In this document: piece by piece, positions 1 to 7,394 of the stretch | Position numbering within the stretch: position 1 is the first letter of the stretch | How the letters are laid out: the number at the start of each line of letters is the position of its first letter | Source: JAENVT01 sp963773085 | GTDB lineage: Bacteria > Actinomycetota > Acidimicrobiia > Acidimicrobiales > Ilumatobacteraceae | DNA: 64,000 bases | Reading direction: 5' to 3' | Assembly: GCA_963773085.1 (NCBI GenBank) | Contig: CAVYZS010000001.1 | Span: 186,001 to 250,000, forward strand | Program-made: the position numbers and the translations under genes | The notes under the pieces: model-generated | Told to the model about the DNA's origin: nothing | Database searches by the model: none | Seen by the model: the letters and a program-made list of their open reading frames with translations, nothing else

Positions 1-627
1 TTCCTTCTCGATGACCACGAGCTTGTCCGCGAGGGCGTTCGGCAGCTGTTGGAAGCAGATGGCACGATCGAGGTCGTCGGCGAAGCCGGCACCTGCGCCG
101 ACGCTGTGACACGAATCCGAGCGACCCGACCGCAGGTCGCAGTTCTCGACGTGCAGTTGCCCGACGGAAGCGGGGTCGAAGTCTGTCGAGATGTTCGCAG
201 CATGCGGCCGGATCTGGTCTGTCTGATGTTGACCTCGTTCTCCGACGAAGAGGCTCTCTTCCAGTCGGTGATGGCAGGTGCCGCCGGATACGTCCTGAAG
301 CAGATTCGTGGCAATGATCTGGTCTCGGCAGTACATCGGGTGGCGAATGGCGAATCGCTCATCGATCCTGCTGTCACCGGGCAACTGCTCGAGCGGCTGC
401 GTAACCCGCATCAGGACCAAGATCCGCGTCTAGCAGCATTGACCGAGCTCGAACGGACGATTCTCGACTACGTGGCGGAGGGTCTGACCAATCGCCAGAT
501 CGCCAACAAGGTCAATCGTGCCGAGAAGACCGTCAAGAACTACATGTCGTCGATCCTGATGAAGCTGGGCATGACCAGGCGAACCGAGGCTGCCGTCTTC
601 GCCGTCAGGGCCAAGACCGAGAGCTGA
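1..627 (+). CDS. NarL/LuxR-family response regulator, 5' truncated
   Basis: The coding frame is open from the first base of the window, so the start lies upstream; the first in-frame ATG at 49 is inside the receiver domain. The protein has an N-terminal receiver domain (acidic pair LLDDHE at visible residues 2-7, phospho-acceptor Asp50 in VAVLDVQLPDG, conserved Lys in YVLKQIRG) and a C-terminal LuxR-type helix-turn-helix (LTELERTILDYVAEGLTNRQ). This is the NarL/DevR architecture of DNA-binding regulators activated by phosphorylation. It converges, with an 18-base gap, on a histidine kinase gene of the matching type, which is its probable partner (inference). Confidence 0.93.
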   Translation, partial: FLLDDHELVREGVRQLLEADGTIEVVGEAGTCADAVTRIRATRPQVAVLDVQLPDGSGVEVCRDVRSMRPDLVCLMLTSFSDEEALFQSVMAGAAGYVLKQIRGNDLVSAVHRVANGESLIDPAVTGQLLERLRNPHQDQDPRLAALTELERTILDYVAEGLTNRQIANKVNRAEKTVKNYMSSILMKLGMTRRTEAAVFAVRAKTES

Positions 628-645
628 TCGACCCAATCGGCGGGT

Positions 646-1689
646 TCAGCCACCCGAGGTGGATCGAGGCACCATCCAACGCACCTCGGTCCCACGAGGG
701 TTGCCGGCGGAGAACGTTGCCTGGCCGCCGAGCCGCGTCGCCCGCTCTCGGATGTTGCGAAGCCCGAGCCCTCCGGTCTGAATCGCCGTTTTCGGGGGGA
801 TACCTACGCCATCGTCGGAAACGACGAGGGTTACCGAATCGGCTCCGACGTCGAGCGAAACGTCGGTCTTCGTCGCCTGTGCGTGCTTGGCGACGTTCAT
901 CAATGCCTCGCGGAGCACGGTCAACAACTCGGAGCTGAGGTCGTTCGACACATTGCCGAGAATGCCACCGAGCCTCAACGTCGGACGATGACCGAGGAGC
1001 CGTGCGGCCTCGTTGATGCTGACACTCAACGCCGCGGCCAACCCACTGTCGAGTTGAGACGGCCGTTGCAAGGTGAAGATGACCCCGCGTATCTCGCGGA
1101 TGGCTTCGTCGATCTCGTCGACCACCGCCGACACCCGTTCGGTCGTGTCGGGACGGCCGGTCGACGCCTGCAAATGCAGCCCGGCGGCGAACAACCGTTG
1201 AATGACGCTGTCGTGCAACTCGCGAGCAATGCGGTCGCGGTCGTCGAGCACCTCGAGACGGGTCCTCGCCTCGAGGAGTTGCGCCGATGTCTCCAGCCTC
1301 TCGGTGACATCGCGCACAGTTGCCACGGTGGCCGCAATCTCGCCGCTCAGTGGGCTCAGGGCGATCTCTACTGGCACCTCGCGGCCGGTTCGGTGCAACG
1401 CCGTGAGCAGTAATCCGCTGCCCATGGGCCGAGCTTTCGGACCGGCGGCGTAGGCCGTCCGGTGCGAACGATGCAGGGGATGTAGTCGGTCGGGAATCAA
1501 CACCTCGATCTGCAGCCCGACCAAGTCTGACGGCGACCAATCGAGAACATCGACGCTGTGCGCGTTGGCGTACAAGATGGTGCCATCGTTGTCGACAACG
1601 ACGACCATCTCCGGAATGCTCTCGAACAACGCCCAAGGATTCACCGACGCGTCAGCCACCAGCGCAGTTCTAGCCCATGATCGCAGCAA
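646..1689 (-). CDS. Soluble PAS-domain histidine kinase (HisKA_3/HATPase_c, DevS/NarX type)
   Basis: A cytoplasmic sensor kinase of about 347 residues with no membrane segment. A PAS domain fills about residues 18-130 (VVVDNDGTILYAN through HRTGREVPVEI). It is followed by the dimerisation/phosphoacceptor box RIARELHDSVIQRLF with His159, then a HATPase_c domain with an N box (LREALMNVAKHA), a G1 box (VSDDGVGIPP) and a G2 box (GGLGLRNIRERA). The 5' end is uncertain: position 1689 is a TTG, and GTG codons at residues 11 and 16 are alternatives. It sits 3 bases behind the universal stress protein gene and is probably co-transcribed with it. It has PAS only; the GAF haem domains of mycobacterial DosS/DosT are absent, so the signal is unknown. 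Confidence 0.93.
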   Translation of the reverse strand: MLRSWARTALVADASVNPWALFESIPEMVVVVDNDGTILYANAHSVDVLDWSPSDLVGLQIEVLIPDRLHPLHRSHRTAYAAGPKARPMGSGLLLTALHRTGREVPVEIALSPLSGEIAATVATVRDVTERLETSAQLLEARTRLEVLDDRDRIARELHDSVIQRLFAAGLHLQASTGRPDTTERVSAVVDEIDEAIREIRGVIFTLQRPSQLDSGLAAALSVSINEAARLLGHRPTLRLGGILGNVSNDLSSELLTVLREALMNVAKHAQATKTDVSLDVGADSVTLVVSDDGVGIPPKTAIQTGGLGLRNIRERATRLGGQATFSAGNPRGTEVRWMVPRSTSGG

Positions 1690-1692
1690 TGG

Positions 1693-2631
1693 CTACTTAC
1701 TGGTCACGAGTTCTTCGTGACGGCGGGGTTGATCATCGGGATCGTGACGTCCTGGAATTCGTACCACCGCGACGGGAGTGACGGCGTGATGTAGCACGCT
1801 GCGGCTCACCGACCCGAGCACGAGCGATCGCAATCCACCACGACCTCGGGAGCCGACGACGAGTAGGTCAGCGCCCTCGGTCTCCCTCAACAACGCCTCG
1901 GCGGGTGTTTTCTCGCAGAGTGTCGAGTGAATGACCACCGATCCATCGGTCAACCGCGTGCCCAGCGACTCGAGGCTCGATTGCAGTTCCTTGGCAGCGG
2001 CGAACTCCATTGGCTTTCGCACTTCCCGGACTGACGACTCGGAGATCGTGTACGGGCAGATCCAGGCATGAACGACGTTCAGCTCGGCACCGCTTGCCAG
2101 GGCTTCGTCGTAGGCCCATTCGAGGGCGAGCAGTGACTCCGGCGAACCGTCGACGCCCACGACGATCGTCCTCATCGCCTCGCTGGCCTCTGCCGACGCT
2201 TTGGACGGCACCACGATCACTGGCACGTGAGCACGATGGATCACTCCGGTCGTCACAGACCCGACGAGTCCGTTCAGCACGCCGGTATGCCCGGTCGCCC
2301 CGACGACGATCTCGTCTCCTATCGCCGCTGACGTGGCGAGACCGACGACCGGCGTGGAGATCGGTGTCACCCCTTCGACGACGAGCGATGGGTTGATGTC
2401 GGTGGCGATCTGGATTGCCTGGCGGACGATGTCGGCTGACTCCTGTTTCAACGTCTCGATATCGACCGAACTCGGGTATATCGCGCCGTCGATGCCTCCG
2501 TATGCGGGCACGGTGTAGCACGACACGATTCTGATTTCTGCGTTGCGTCGGTGAGCTTCGTAGGCGGCCCACCGCACTGCGTCGAACGACGGCTCGGACC
2601 CATCTACGCCGACAATGATCTTCATCGTCAT
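1693..2631 (-). CDS. Tandem-domain universal stress protein (UspA family)
   Basis: A 312-residue protein made of two UspA domains (about residues 3-140 and 155-295). Each opens with a VGVDGS strand and each keeps an ATP-binding glycine motif (GATGHTGVLNGLVGSV and GSRGRGGLRSLVLGSV). Two-domain proteins of this kind are typical of actinobacteria, where they bind ATP and accumulate under hypoxia or stasis. The ATG at 2631 is used; a second ATG two codons in is possible. It is the first gene of a two-gene leftward unit with the kinase, an arrangement reminiscent of the DosR regulon (inference). Confidence 0.95.
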   Translation of the reverse strand: MTMKIIVGVDGSEPSFDAVRWAAYEAHRRNAEIRIVSCYTVPAYGGIDGAIYPSSVDIETLKQESADIVRQAIQIATDINPSLVVEGVTPISTPVVGLATSAAIGDEIVVGATGHTGVLNGLVGSVTTGVIHRAHVPVIVVPSKASAEASEAMRTIVVGVDGSPESLLALEWAYDEALASGAELNVVHAWICPYTISESSVREVRKPMEFAAAKELQSSLESLGTRLTDGSVVIHSTLCEKTPAEALLRETEGADLLVVGSRGRGGLRSLVLGSVSRSVLHHAVTPVAVVRIPGRHDPDDQPRRHEELVTSK

Positions 2632-2667
2632 GTCGGGAGTATCCGTCCGCCGTGCGTCGGCCGACAG

Positions 2668-2689
2668 GGGAGAAAGTCCTAGCTCTCCC
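2668..2689 (-). promoter_or_regulatory. Inverted repeat upstream of the universal stress protein gene
   Basis: GGGAGA and TCTCCC arms separated by 10 bases lie 37 bases upstream of the stress-protein start in the 130-base gap before the aldo-keto reductase gene. On the minus strand the element contains AGGACTTTC, which matches the middle of the mycobacterial DosR box (GGGACTTTAGTCCC) but not its right half. I see it as a possible operator for the adjacent response regulator; the match is weak. Confidence 0.3.
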
Positions 2690-2761
2690 GTGGCACGGCG
2701 GTAGCCCCGTTGAAACGCCCGTGGCGGTCCACCGCGCCCGTGCGAAAGTTGGACATCAGCG

Positions 2762-3769
2762 TCAGCCGATCCGCATCTTCATCCAGGGCGCCGAATTGTG
2801 GAAGTTGGCGACGGCGCTGCCGGGCGCACAGATCTCGTCACATGCCGCCGCGACGTCGGCGGACACGACCATGTCCATCACGGGGACCAGATGCTCCAGC
2901 TGTTCCACCGTGCGGGGGCCGATGATCGGCGCAGTGACCGCGGGTTGATGCATCACCCAGGCGATCGCCAAGCGCGCCGGATCGATGCCCACTTCACGAG
3001 CCAGTCGCACGAACTTGTTGCCGGCCTCGACCGCCGCCTGGCTGACGCGGTCCGCGTAGATCCCACCCCGCAACGAAGCGCGCGAACCTGAAGGGCGGAT
3101 GTCGTCGTCGGCGTACCGGCCAGCCAGGACGCCCATCGCCAGCGGCGACCATGGCAACAGCCCGAGGCCGTATCGCAACGCCATCGGTACCAGCTCGTTC
3201 TCCACTCGCCGATCGAGCAGGTTGTACGGCGGCTGCTCCGTGACGAAGGGCACCAGACCCTTCAACTCGGCGACCAGCACGCCCTCCAGGACCTTCCACG
3301 CGGGCGCGGTGGAGCTGCCGATGTAGCGAACCTTGCCCTGGCGGACCAGGTCGGTGAGCGCGCCGAGCGTCTCGTCGATCGGCACGTCGAAGTCGGGACG
3401 GTGAAGCTGGTAGAGATCGATGTGATCTGTTTGCAGGCGGCGCAGCGACTCCTCGCAGGCGCGCATGATGTGCACCCGGGAGTTACCGCTATCGTTCGGA
3501 CCAGGCCCGGTGGGGTAGTGGACCTTGGTGGCGATCAGGGCCTCGTCGCGCCGTCCACTCTCGGCGAGCACACGCCCGATCACCCGCTCGGCCTCACCCG
3601 AGCCGTAGCTGTTCGACGTGTCGATCAAGTTGATGCCGGCGTCCAGAGCGGTGATGATCATTCGGCTCGACTCGTCCTCCGGTGTCGGGTTCAGAATGTT
3701 GTCAGTCCCGAGCGCCAGTGGTGCCACGTGTGCTCCGGTGTGACCGAGTCGTCGGTGTTCCACGCTCAC
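2762..3769 (-). CDS. Aldo/keto reductase
   Basis: A 335-residue NADPH-dependent oxidoreductase of the aldo-keto reductase TIM-barrel family. The catalytic tetrad is intact: Asp50 and Tyr55 in DTSNSYG, Lys82 in IATKVHY and His123 in DLYQLHRPD. The C-terminal cofactor-binding segment (PIIGPRTVEQLE) is present. The physiological substrate cannot be read from sequence. Its ATG overlaps the stop of the upstream SDR gene by 4 bases, so the two are translationally coupled and form the distal part of the riboswitch-led operon. Confidence 0.94.
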   Translation of the reverse strand: MSVEHRRLGHTGAHVAPLALGTDNILNPTPEDESSRMIITALDAGINLIDTSNSYGSGEAERVIGRVLAESGRRDEALIATKVHYPTGPGPNDSGNSRVHIMRACEESLRRLQTDHIDLYQLHRPDFDVPIDETLGALTDLVRQGKVRYIGSSTAPAWKVLEGVLVAELKGLVPFVTEQPPYNLLDRRVENELVPMALRYGLGLLPWSPLAMGVLAGRYADDDIRPSGSRASLRGGIYADRVSQAAVEAGNKFVRLAREVGIDPARLAIAWVMHQPAVTAPIIGPRTVEQLEHLVPVMDMVVSADVAAACDEICAPGSAVANFHNSAPWMKMRIG

Positions 3770-4518
3770 CTCGCTCCGTATCCGGCATCGACACTGACCA
3801 TCGCCCCGGTCATGTAGCTGGCGTCGTCGGAGGCCAAGAAGCAGACGACCCGGGCGATCTCGTCAGGATCGGCAAGGCGCCCCATCGGCACGGTGGCGGC
3901 GATCTGCGCCAGCAGTTGATCGGTGACGGGCTCGGCACGTTCGGATTGCAGCATCGGTGTGTTGACCTCTCCCGGGCACACTGCGTTGACACGAATCCCG
4001 TCGGCCGCGTGATCCATCGCCAGCGCCCGGGTCAAGTTGTGTACGGCACCCTTCGAGGCGCAGTACGCGGCCACGCCTGCGGAGCCGAGGTCACCCCAGA
4101 TCGAGCCGAAGTTGACGATGGCTCCGCTTCCCGCTGGTTTCATCACCCGGAGCGCGGCTCGGCACATGTAGAAGGTCCCGCTGACGTTGACTCCCATGAT
4201 CCTCGCCCATTGGTCGTCGGTGGTGTCCTCACCGCTCGCACGCACGATGACCCCAGCAGCGTTGACCAATACGTCGAGATGGCCGTGAACCCCGACGGCA
4301 TCGCCGACGACACGGTCGCAGAACGATGAATCGGCGACATCGCCCACAGCACGTGTGCCGCGGATCTCTGCGGCGACGCTCCGGGCGAGATCGGCGTTTC
4401 GGTCGACGATCACGACGTGGGCGCCTCTCGCTGCCAGACGTCGTGCCGTTGCCGCTCCCATACCCGAGGCGCCTCCGGTCACGATCGCCACCCGCTCTGC
4501 GAAGTCCATGAACACCAT
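3766..4518 (-). CDS. Short-chain dehydrogenase/reductase (classical SDR)
   Basis: A 250-residue Rossmann-fold NAD(P)-dependent oxidoreductase. It shows the cofactor motif TGGASGMG (residues 14-21), the structural motif NAAG, catalytic Ser138 and the YxxxK pair Tyr151/Lys155 in YCASK, and the usual C-terminal DGG-like end (VSVDAGYG). Asp38 after the second strand suggests a preference for NAD(H). It lies 6 bases behind the GDT1-like transporter gene and overlaps the aldo-keto reductase, so all three probably share one message. ATG at 4518 or at 4509 could be the start. Confidence 0.95.
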   Translation of the reverse strand: MVFMDFAERVAIVTGGASGMGAATARRLAARGAHVVIVDRNADLARSVAAEIRGTRAVGDVADSSFCDRVVGDAVGVHGHLDVLVNAAGVIVRASGEDTTDDQWARIMGVNVSGTFYMCRAALRVMKPAGSGAIVNFGSIWGDLGSAGVAAYCASKGAVHNLTRALAMDHAADGIRVNAVCPGEVNTPMLQSERAEPVTDQLLAQIAATVPMGRLADPDEIARVVCFLASDDASYMTGAMVSVDAGYGAR

Positions 4519-4524
4519 CTTGAC

Positions 4525-5094
4525 TCACGACCCAAGTCCAGAGGCGATCAGGATGAGCCCGAACACGGCGAACGTGATCGCAGCCCCGATCCGCACCACT
4601 CGTTCGGGAAGCCGCGCTCCCAGTTGCTGACCGACGATGATGGCGAGCGCGTCGGCTGCCACCATCCCGAGTGTCGACCCTAACCAGGTTCCTACGAGCC
4701 CGTGGGTGGTGGCGAGGGTGACCGTCGCCAGCATGGTCTTGTCGCCGAGTTCCGCCAGGAAGAATGCAAGGCCGACCGTGAGCAGTACCGACTTCGTGCT
4801 CTGCTCGGCGCGTGAGCGGTCATCGTCGTCGAGTTCGTCACCGCGAAGCGTCCAGGCAGCGAAGCCCAAGAACGCGAACCCGGCCACGATGGAGATCGCT
4901 CTCGTCGGCAGGGCAACGCCCACTGCCGCGCCGAGCAACACGCTGAAGAGGTGGACGAGTGCAGTGGCCGCGGTGATGGCGATCAGAATCGTCACGGCCC
5001 GGTACCGGGCGGCGAACGTCATGGCCATCAGTTGGCTCTTGTCGCCGAGTTCGGCGACGAAGATGATGCCGAAACTGATCAGAAAGGCGTCCAA
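4525..5094 (-). CDS. GDT1/TMEM165 (UPF0016) family divalent cation (probably Mn2+) transporter
   Basis: A 189-residue inner-membrane protein of two homologous halves, each with three predicted hydrophobic helices. Each half carries the diagnostic E-x-G-D-K-S/T signature (ELGDKS at residues 15-20 and ELGDKT at 115-120). Family members move Mn2+ or Ca2+ out of the cytoplasm. The manganese riboswitch directly upstream supports Mn2+ as the substrate and export or detoxification as the role. The start is a TTG at 5094, chosen because GGAAGGA ends 5 bases before it; no better ATG exists before the first signature. First gene of a transporter-SDR-AKR operon. Confidence 0.95.
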   Translation of the reverse strand: MDAFLISFGIIFVAELGDKSQLMAMTFAARYRAVTILIAITAATALVHLFSVLLGAAVGVALPTRAISIVAGFAFLGFAAWTLRGDELDDDDRSRAEQSTKSVLLTVGLAFFLAELGDKTMLATVTLATTHGLVGTWLGSTLGMVAADALAIIVGQQLGARLPERVVRIGAAITFAVFGLILIASGLGS

Positions 5095-5100
5095 TCGAGT

Positions 5101-5124
5101 CCTTCCGGGTTCGGCCCGGAAAGG
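5101..5124 (-). promoter_or_regulatory. Ribosome-binding-site sequestering hairpin (riboswitch expression platform)
   Basis: On the minus strand TTCCGGG, loop CCGAA and CCCGGAA form a 7-bp GC-rich stem, extended by flanking CC/GG pairs. The 3' arm contains the GGAAGGA Shine-Dalgarno sequence of the transporter gene. There is no U-tract, so this looks like a translational switch: the folded stem would hide the ribosome binding site. How it exchanges with the aptamer is inferred. Confidence 0.7.
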
Positions 5125-5156
5125 GTTGCACGCCCTCGACCGGGCATCTGGTTGAT

Positions 5157-5262
5157 GCCTGATCGAAGGTCTCGCTCACCCGCACGAGCGGGCCTGGGGA
5201 CCGGGGCTCATCACCCAGCATGTCGATCTCCCAGCGTTGAGCTACTCCCCTTCGCCACAGGC
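5157..5262 (-). promoter_or_regulatory. yybP-ykoY manganese riboswitch aptamer
   Basis: The minus strand carries both conserved loops of the yybP-ykoY class: GGGGAGTAGC (5241-5250) and GCGAGACCTTCGA near the 3' end. They are closed by a two-part P1 helix (GCCTG with CAGGC, then CGAAGG with CCTTCG) and by GCTC/GAGC. A third helix (CTGGG/CCCAG) and a small hairpin (CCCGC, loop TCGT, GCGGG) complete a four-way junction. This class senses Mn2+ and commonly sits before UPF0016/GDT1-type or MntP transporters, exactly as here. The aptamer starts within 15 bases of the divergent amidotransferase ATG. Confidence 0.93.
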
Positions 5263-5274
5263 CAGACTACCTGG

Positions 5275-6042
5275 ATGACATCGTCCATCCTCGATCTCGG
5301 CAGTGGCGCGGGCATCAGCCGCCGGCCGCTCATCGGTCTGTCCGGGCGTCGCTGGCCGGTCGAACGGGTACCCGATCTCCCGCAGGGGGCGCTGCAGGGC
5401 GAAGAGGTCGACATTCACCTCAGCGAGTATCCGAAGGGCATCTCGGCTGTCGGCGGTCTTCCTGTGCAACTCACCCGCGATGCCGACCCCGTCGACATGA
5501 TCGGCCGCCTCGACGGCCTGGTGATGACCGGTGGCGCAGACCCCGACCCGTCCCTGTATGGACAGTCCCCGCACCCTGACCTCGGTGAAACCGAGCCTGG
5601 TCGCGATCAGTGGGAGCTGGCCCTGATCCGCGCCGCCCTGCAGCGACGGCTGCCGATGTTGTGTGTGTGCCGTGGCGCCCAACTGCTGAACATTGCTCTC
5701 GGGGGAACGCTCGTTCAGCATCTCGACGAGGCCGACACTCATGCGCTGTGGACGACTCCGCGTAGCGACCGATGCCACACCGTTCGGGTCAGCGCCGGGA
5801 GCCGGCTGGCCTCGCTGTACGGCGAGGTCGTGGAGACCAATAGCTTGCATCATCAAGCGGTGGGGCGCCCCGGAAGCGGCGTTGTCGTCACCGGCATTGC
5901 CGAGGATGGGGTGATCGAAGGGTTCGAGCTCGACGGACGACCCGAGGTACTCGCCGTTCAGTGGCATCCCGAGATGCTTGCCGAGCAGCCCGACCCGGCG
6001 TTCGCCTGGCTGGTCGAAGAGGCCCGACACCATGCAACCTGA
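5275..6042 (+). CDS. Class I glutamine amidotransferase-like hydrolase (peptidase C26, PuuD-like)
   Basis: A 255-residue protein with a gamma-glutamyl-GABA hydrolase type fold. The nucleophile is Cys132 in CVCRGAQLLN, and the His231/Glu233 pair lies in VQWHPE. The oxyanion-side motif VMTGGADPDPSLYG and the internal GGTLVQHL segment are typical of PuuD-like enzymes, which hydrolyse gamma-glutamyl amides. The ATG at 5275 is the only reasonable start; no Shine-Dalgarno is evident, so the message may be nearly leaderless. The start is back to back with the manganese riboswitch on the other strand. The substrate is not determined. Confidence 0.92.
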   Translation: MTSSILDLGSGAGISRRPLIGLSGRRWPVERVPDLPQGALQGEEVDIHLSEYPKGISAVGGLPVQLTRDADPVDMIGRLDGLVMTGGADPDPSLYGQSPHPDLGETEPGRDQWELALIRAALQRRLPMLCVCRGAQLLNIALGGTLVQHLDEADTHALWTTPRSDRCHTVRVSAGSRLASLYGEVVETNSLHHQAVGRPGSGVVVTGIAEDGVIEGFELDGRPEVLAVQWHPEMLAEQPDPAFAWLVEEARHHAT

Positions 6043-6047
6043 ACCGG

Positions 6048-6569
6048 CTACAGGTCGATGGCTTCGATGGTGCGCAAGATGGTGCGCAGCGAGCGGGCCA
6101 GGTCATCTCGCTCCGACTCGGTGAGCGCTTGGGTGACCAGACCTTCGTGCCGGTTGAACGCCGGCATGACATCGCCGACGACGTTTCGGCCACGCGGCGT
6201 CAGCGACACCAGAATCCGGCGACCGTCGAGGCGATCCGCCTTGCGCCGCAGCAGACCCCGCCGCTCCAGGGTCTTCATCACCCCCGTCAGCGTCGCCGCG
6301 GTCACCCCGGCCTCGGCCGCCAACGACCGAGCATCCATGTCACCCCACACCCTCAGCACGAACAGCGTGGTGAAAGCGCTCCACGACAACTCGTGTTGCG
6401 CCAGGACGCCGTTCTCCATGTGATTCCGTACAGCCGTGGCCGCACGGAAGATGTTGGAGACCGCTGCCAGTGACCGAAGGTCGAGATCGAGATCGCTGAA
6501 CGCTGCGCCGACATCCCGCTCGGCTCGCACCAGATCGCGATCGTCATCGCTGGCGAACAGCAGCGGCAT
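6048..6569 (-). CDS. MarR-family transcriptional regulator
   Basis: A 173-residue winged helix-turn-helix protein. The recognition region reads SLAAEAGVTAATLTGVMKTLERRGLL, followed by the wing DRLDGRRILVSLTPRG, both characteristic of MarR-type dimeric repressors. Its start overlaps the stop of the upstream acyltransferase gene by one base, so the two are co-transcribed. It converges closely on the amidotransferase gene. The ligand and target genes are unknown; autoregulation of this pair is plausible but not visible. Confidence 0.93.
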   Translation of the reverse strand: MPLLFASDDDRDLVRAERDVGAAFSDLDLDLRSLAAVSNIFRAATAVRNHMENGVLAQHELSWSAFTTLFVLRVWGDMDARSLAAEAGVTAATLTGVMKTLERRGLLRRKADRLDGRRILVSLTPRGRNVVGDVMPAFNRHEGLVTQALTESERDDLARSLRTILRTIEAIDL

Positions 6570-7345
6570 CAGCCGGCCTTCATCAACGCCAGTTCGTCAG
6601 CGATCACGGTGTGCACGCGATCACGCAGCACGGGCACATCGTCGAGTGTGAGGCCGACAGTCTCGATCGGTTCCAGCACGCGCACCTCTGCGTCGGTCAC
6701 GCCGAATCGCCAGTCGCCCTTTTGCAGCGCTGGGAAGGTGCCCTCGAGCACCAGCGGGAGGATGGGCGTGCCGGTCTCGATGGCGAGGCGGAACGCGCCA
6801 TCCTTGAACTGCTGCAACTCCCCGTCCCTGCTCCTGGTGCCCTCAGGGAAGATCATCACGCTGACTCGCTTCGACAAGCGGTCCTTGCACGAATCCATCG
6901 CCGCGATGATCGAGTCGCGCTTGCCGCGAATCAACTTGATGTCACCGGCCATGTGCATCAGCCAACCAACGAGGGGGTACTTGAAGAAGTCTTCCTTCGA
7001 CAGCCACTTCATCTCCCATGGGAGCTGGGAGATCAACAGCATGTCGACGAAGCTCTGGTGATTGGCGACAACGACGTAGGGACGACGGGGGTCGGTGATC
7101 TTGACGCCCGACGTTCGGAACGTCCACAACGGATTGAGCCACTGGTGCACGACACTGAGCTTGCGGAAGAGGTAGCCGGCGGCGTAACGACCCTTGTCGA
7201 ACGGCGCAGTGGCCAGGCGCACAACAGCAACGAGCGGCACCCAGATGATGACGACGATACCGAGTACCAGCCATGCCCACAGCGAGAGCACGGTTCGAAC
7301 CACTGTGTTGCGCAGCAGTCGATGGCGAATGGGACGAGCAACCAT
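6569..7345 (-). CDS. 1-acyl-sn-glycerol-3-phosphate acyltransferase (PlsC family)
   Basis: A 258-residue membrane-associated lysophospholipid acyltransferase. An N-terminal hydrophobic helix (about residues 17-45) precedes the NHxxxxD catalytic motif (Asn95, His96, Asp101 in NHQSFVDML) and the phosphate-binding FPEGTRSRDG motif. Family members transfer a fatty acyl chain to position 2 of lysophosphatidate. The ATG at 7345 is preferred over the in-frame GTG at 7351. It is divergent from the metallopeptidase gene across 49 bases and is the first gene of a pair with the MarR regulator. Confidence 0.93.
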   Translation of the reverse strand: MVARPIRHRLLRNTVVRTVLSLWAWLVLGIVVIIWVPLVAVVRLATAPFDKGRYAAGYLFRKLSVVHQWLNPLWTFRTSGVKITDPRRPYVVVANHQSFVDMLLISQLPWEMKWLSKEDFFKYPLVGWLMHMAGDIKLIRGKRDSIIAAMDSCKDRLSKRVSVMIFPEGTRSRDGELQQFKDGAFRLAIETGTPILPLVLEGTFPALQKGDWRFGVTDAEVRVLEPIETVGLTLDDVPVLRDRVHTVIADELALMKAG

Positions 7346-7394
7346 GATCACATCGTGTCACGTATCGAAGGTGACTCGCACATAGCCTCTCGGC

